Positions 61,480 to 64,000 of a DNA stretch of 64,000 nucleotides are shown here, one piece after another. The translations under genes were made by a program, and so were the position numbers. Position 1 is the stretch's first letter; every line of letters begins with the position of its first letter. The notes under the pieces were generated by a model. The model made no database searches. It saw nothing but the letters and a program-made list of their open reading frames with translations, and was not told the origin of the DNA. Origin of the DNA: Xestospongia muta. Lineage: Eukaryota; Porifera; Demospongiae; Haplosclerida; Petrosiidae. The stretch covers positions 33,925,245-33,989,244 of the forward strand of contig OY848917.1 of assembly GCA_963693285.1 (NCBI GenBank), given 5' to 3'.

Positions 61480-62300
61480 CAATGAATGAAGCATTGTTTG
61501 ACCATGATGATGTTGTCTAGATAATGGATTTTTGTTGACATAATTGTGTCCTGTTTGGAATGCCATTAATATCAAACTCTTGAGCCATTCTAGATTTGTT
61601 ATTATAAACTTCCTAGTCAGCTTGTCTACTAGCAATGTTTTGGTCTTTGGTTGAGATAGTATTGTTTTAACTTCACTTTTGAACATGGAGATACTTCATT
61701 GACATTGTGAGGAGGCGAGGAATACTTAAACAAAAAGTTTGAGACAATCTGTTCTGTGATCATGACTTTATTAAATGTTTTTACAAAACCTTCAATTGTT
61801 ACATTTGTGGATGGATGGTAAAGATTGAATGTATATATTTGATGCCACATTTTACACAAAGTAGAGAACTCATTAGAAATAAACTATTATCAGATACTAT
61901 TTGTTCTTCCAACCCAATCACAAAAAGAATAATTTAGAATTATAATGGTGTTAAAACTATTTGTAATATTTCCAATATTTCCAACCATTTCAGGCATGCA
62001 TCTCTTATGTAGTAAAAAGGTTTTACTGAATTAGAACCTACAAAATCAATGTGAATGTGTAGGTAAGGTTTCTTTCCCCAAGATTGTTGGTGTATTGTGT
62101 AATGATAATAAACTTGGCAATTAGAAAGTCAATTTTAGCATTTTTATTGTTAGTTCTATAATATCATGAATTTATAAGCATTTATTATTAAATACAGCTC
62201 ATAATGTTTATCGATTACATTTTTAAAGCTTCTTAAAATTTCTGGCCTGATTTTGCACAGTCTCATAAGATCCATGTGGTATAACTTGAATGAATTGCAT
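61480..62300 (-). pseudogene. Ty3/gypsy integrase remnant
   Basis: Minus strand from about 62085: LHIHIDFVGSNSVKPF (first catalytic Asp context). Near 61895 comes EEQIVSDN (second Asp context), then GIKYIHSIFTIHPQM and, in the frame 61859-61629, YHPSTNVTIEGFVKTFNKVM, the region following the catalytic Glu. Several stops. No LTRs or other pol parts are identified beside it. Confidence 0.65.
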
Positions 62301-64000
62301 TTTGTTATCATCACTTGTATAGCCCACCAAAAAGAGTCATCTATCTTGTACCACCTTTTGTTGTTTTAAAATGTATGAAACATAATGACCTTGTGTAAAA
62401 GATTATCCAATGTGCTCTATCATTGCCACCAGGTTGAACATAACTGTAGCTCCCTAAATTGTAAATCTTATGATATCTTGTAATTTTGCTATAAGCCCCC
62501 GTGCATCACAAAGATATAGTTCTTCAGAAAAAGCTACTAATGATGTATATTTTTGTGCTTGGCCATTCTTCTAAAAAATCTATTCATGTAATTTTTTTTT
62601 CATACATTTATTGTCAAAGACAAGAAGAGTATACCTTTGTAATTGAAGTATTAAAATTAATGGCAATGAATGCAGATCTTGTTTTACTGTTGTTTGAGTT
62701 TGTTTCATCACATCTATTGTTGGTAATGGAACTAATTATATTGGACTAGTTGAGAATGCATTAATCACCTCAGACATCATACCTCCTCTTTTTCAGGTTA
62801 CATCTCTTATTGCAATGAATTTTGATCAATACATAAAATAGTACTGTTTATGTCATACGTACCAACTACTTATAGATTTGATTGGTTACTTTTAGAAGTT
62901 CTGAACAATTCACATTTTAGACATTCAACTGTATTATGTTAAATATACATTTTATGTATATGTGTTCTTACTAGTAGTAGTTATTGTAGTTTCAGTTAAT
63001 TTTTGTGTACTGGTTCACTTATGATTAAATTACTATATCAAAAGCACTGATATTGACTATAAATACCTCTCTTTGATTTGAAGAAAAAAGTATTAAGAAA
63101 CTTGTGGGCATCTTTTGATCACCTGTAGACCAGTGTAGAATGAATTCTATAAAATTTGCAATTTGCTTTGTATTACGTTTGTCATTAAGGTTCAGTTGAT
63201 GGTAGATCTCTGTTGGCTGTATCACCTTAGTACACTCCTGAATGCAATGATTCTGGAATCCTTTTATCAAGCATATGCAGCATAATGTAGCTAAGAGTAC
63301 ATTTATATCATTATGATATTAAATATAACAATTCTTACTGCATTCTTTATGTTTATTAATAAATTCTTGTAGGAAAGGAATATGGAGGATTTACTTGAAG
63401 AGTTACATTTGGAAAGCGAGTGTTTCCTAGATTTGTTAATCCTGAGGGAAGAGTTGAGTCCATCACAACTCTTAGTAATCCAAACTGAGCACAGTATAAT
63501 TTATATCACATTTTGCTGATTGTATTTCATTTCATATGTAACGATAGTGGAGTAAAAACAACAATGTGCTGTCTTAACAGTTATTTTAAAGATATTTTGT
63601 TCATGTTGTTATTCTTACTTCAAAAAGTTATTTCTTATATGACAACAAACTGTTAATGTTTACATACATATAGAGACAGATCACTTGACAATTACAAATA
63701 GCATACAGGTCACCTCTTATCTTACATGTGACTGTTAATCACAACAGATACATGACACAAAGGAAGCTTTTAATGTGTTACTATTGTACATAAACTTGTA
63801 TTATTAGTAATGAATTTGCAGGCTACATGATTAATAACTTTCCCATTTGATTTGAAAATGTAACTGTAAAGATTTCTTTACCAATAGAATTAATACAGGA
63901 TGCTGGGCATAAAATACTGAAGTAAAGTATTGACAGACAAAAGTCTTAAGTCTTTGTCTAATCTTAAAACATTCAAGTAACAGGTGTATTTATAGTACAT
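62301..64000. other. Mostly unassigned; one candidate exon at about 63374-63480
   Basis: AT-rich DNA. At 63374, after a TTCTTGTAG acceptor-like site, a plus-strand frame reads ERNMEDLLEELHLESECFLD and continues as an acidic amphipathic stretch to a stop past 63500. A second frame over the same bases (RVFPRFVNPEGRVESITTL) also looks protein-like, so neither can be chosen. Nothing else is supported. Confidence 0.25.

Overview
The window looks like a piece of an invertebrate nuclear genome, most probably a sponge such as Amphimedon. This is inference. The evidence is strongly AT-rich DNA, small GT-AG introns of roughly 45-650 bp in the host genes, a ZU5/ankyrin gene and a death-domain receptor-like gene typical of early-branching animals, and a dense load of hAT, piggyBac, Harbinger, Mutator-like and Ty3/gypsy elements. 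No prokaryotic features, rRNA or tRNA genes were recognised.

Layout. (1) 1-5591, minus strand: a ten-exon gene whose 3' end lies beyond the left edge. It encodes two blocks of ankyrin repeats followed by the start of a ZU5 domain. Its first intron carries a 1.15-kb terminal-inverted-repeat element with an internal 321-bp tandem duplication. (2) 5.6-17.0 kb: mostly empty, transposon-poor AT-rich DNA with one decayed coding remnant (about 7.76-9.15 kb, minus). (3) 16995-19153, plus strand: a complete five-exon gene for a 460-residue protein. It has an N-terminal death domain, a proline-rich linker, a transmembrane anchor, a Ser/Thr-rich stalk, two fibronectin type III domains and a second hydrophobic segment at the extreme C-terminus. 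(4) 20.9-62.3 kb: a transposon graveyard holding at least seven hAT elements or remnants, two piggyBac copies, a Harbinger, a Mutator-like transposase, a MULE/SWIM remnant and four or five Ty3/gypsy elements or fragments. (5) 62.3-64 kb: nothing firmly recognised.

The most instructive structure is at 40.1-47.3 kb, a three-level nest. An outer hAT transposase gene (plus strand) is split by an inner hAT element (41444-46781) with an exact 8-bp target duplication. The inner transposase gene is itself split near codon 9 by a nearly intact Ty3/gypsy element (42274-46502) with an exact 5-bp target duplication and almost identical 158/157-bp LTRs. Inside that retrotransposon a 651-bp piece covering the reverse-transcriptase active site and start of RNase H is flipped relative to the rest of pol.

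The two host genes are unrelated in sequence. ZU5 and death domains do often belong to the same adaptor and receptor systems in animals, so both may belong to signalling or innate-recognition repertoires; that link is inference. All transposase and pol reading frames seen here carry stops, frameshifts, deletions or inversions, so none looks autonomous as it stands.
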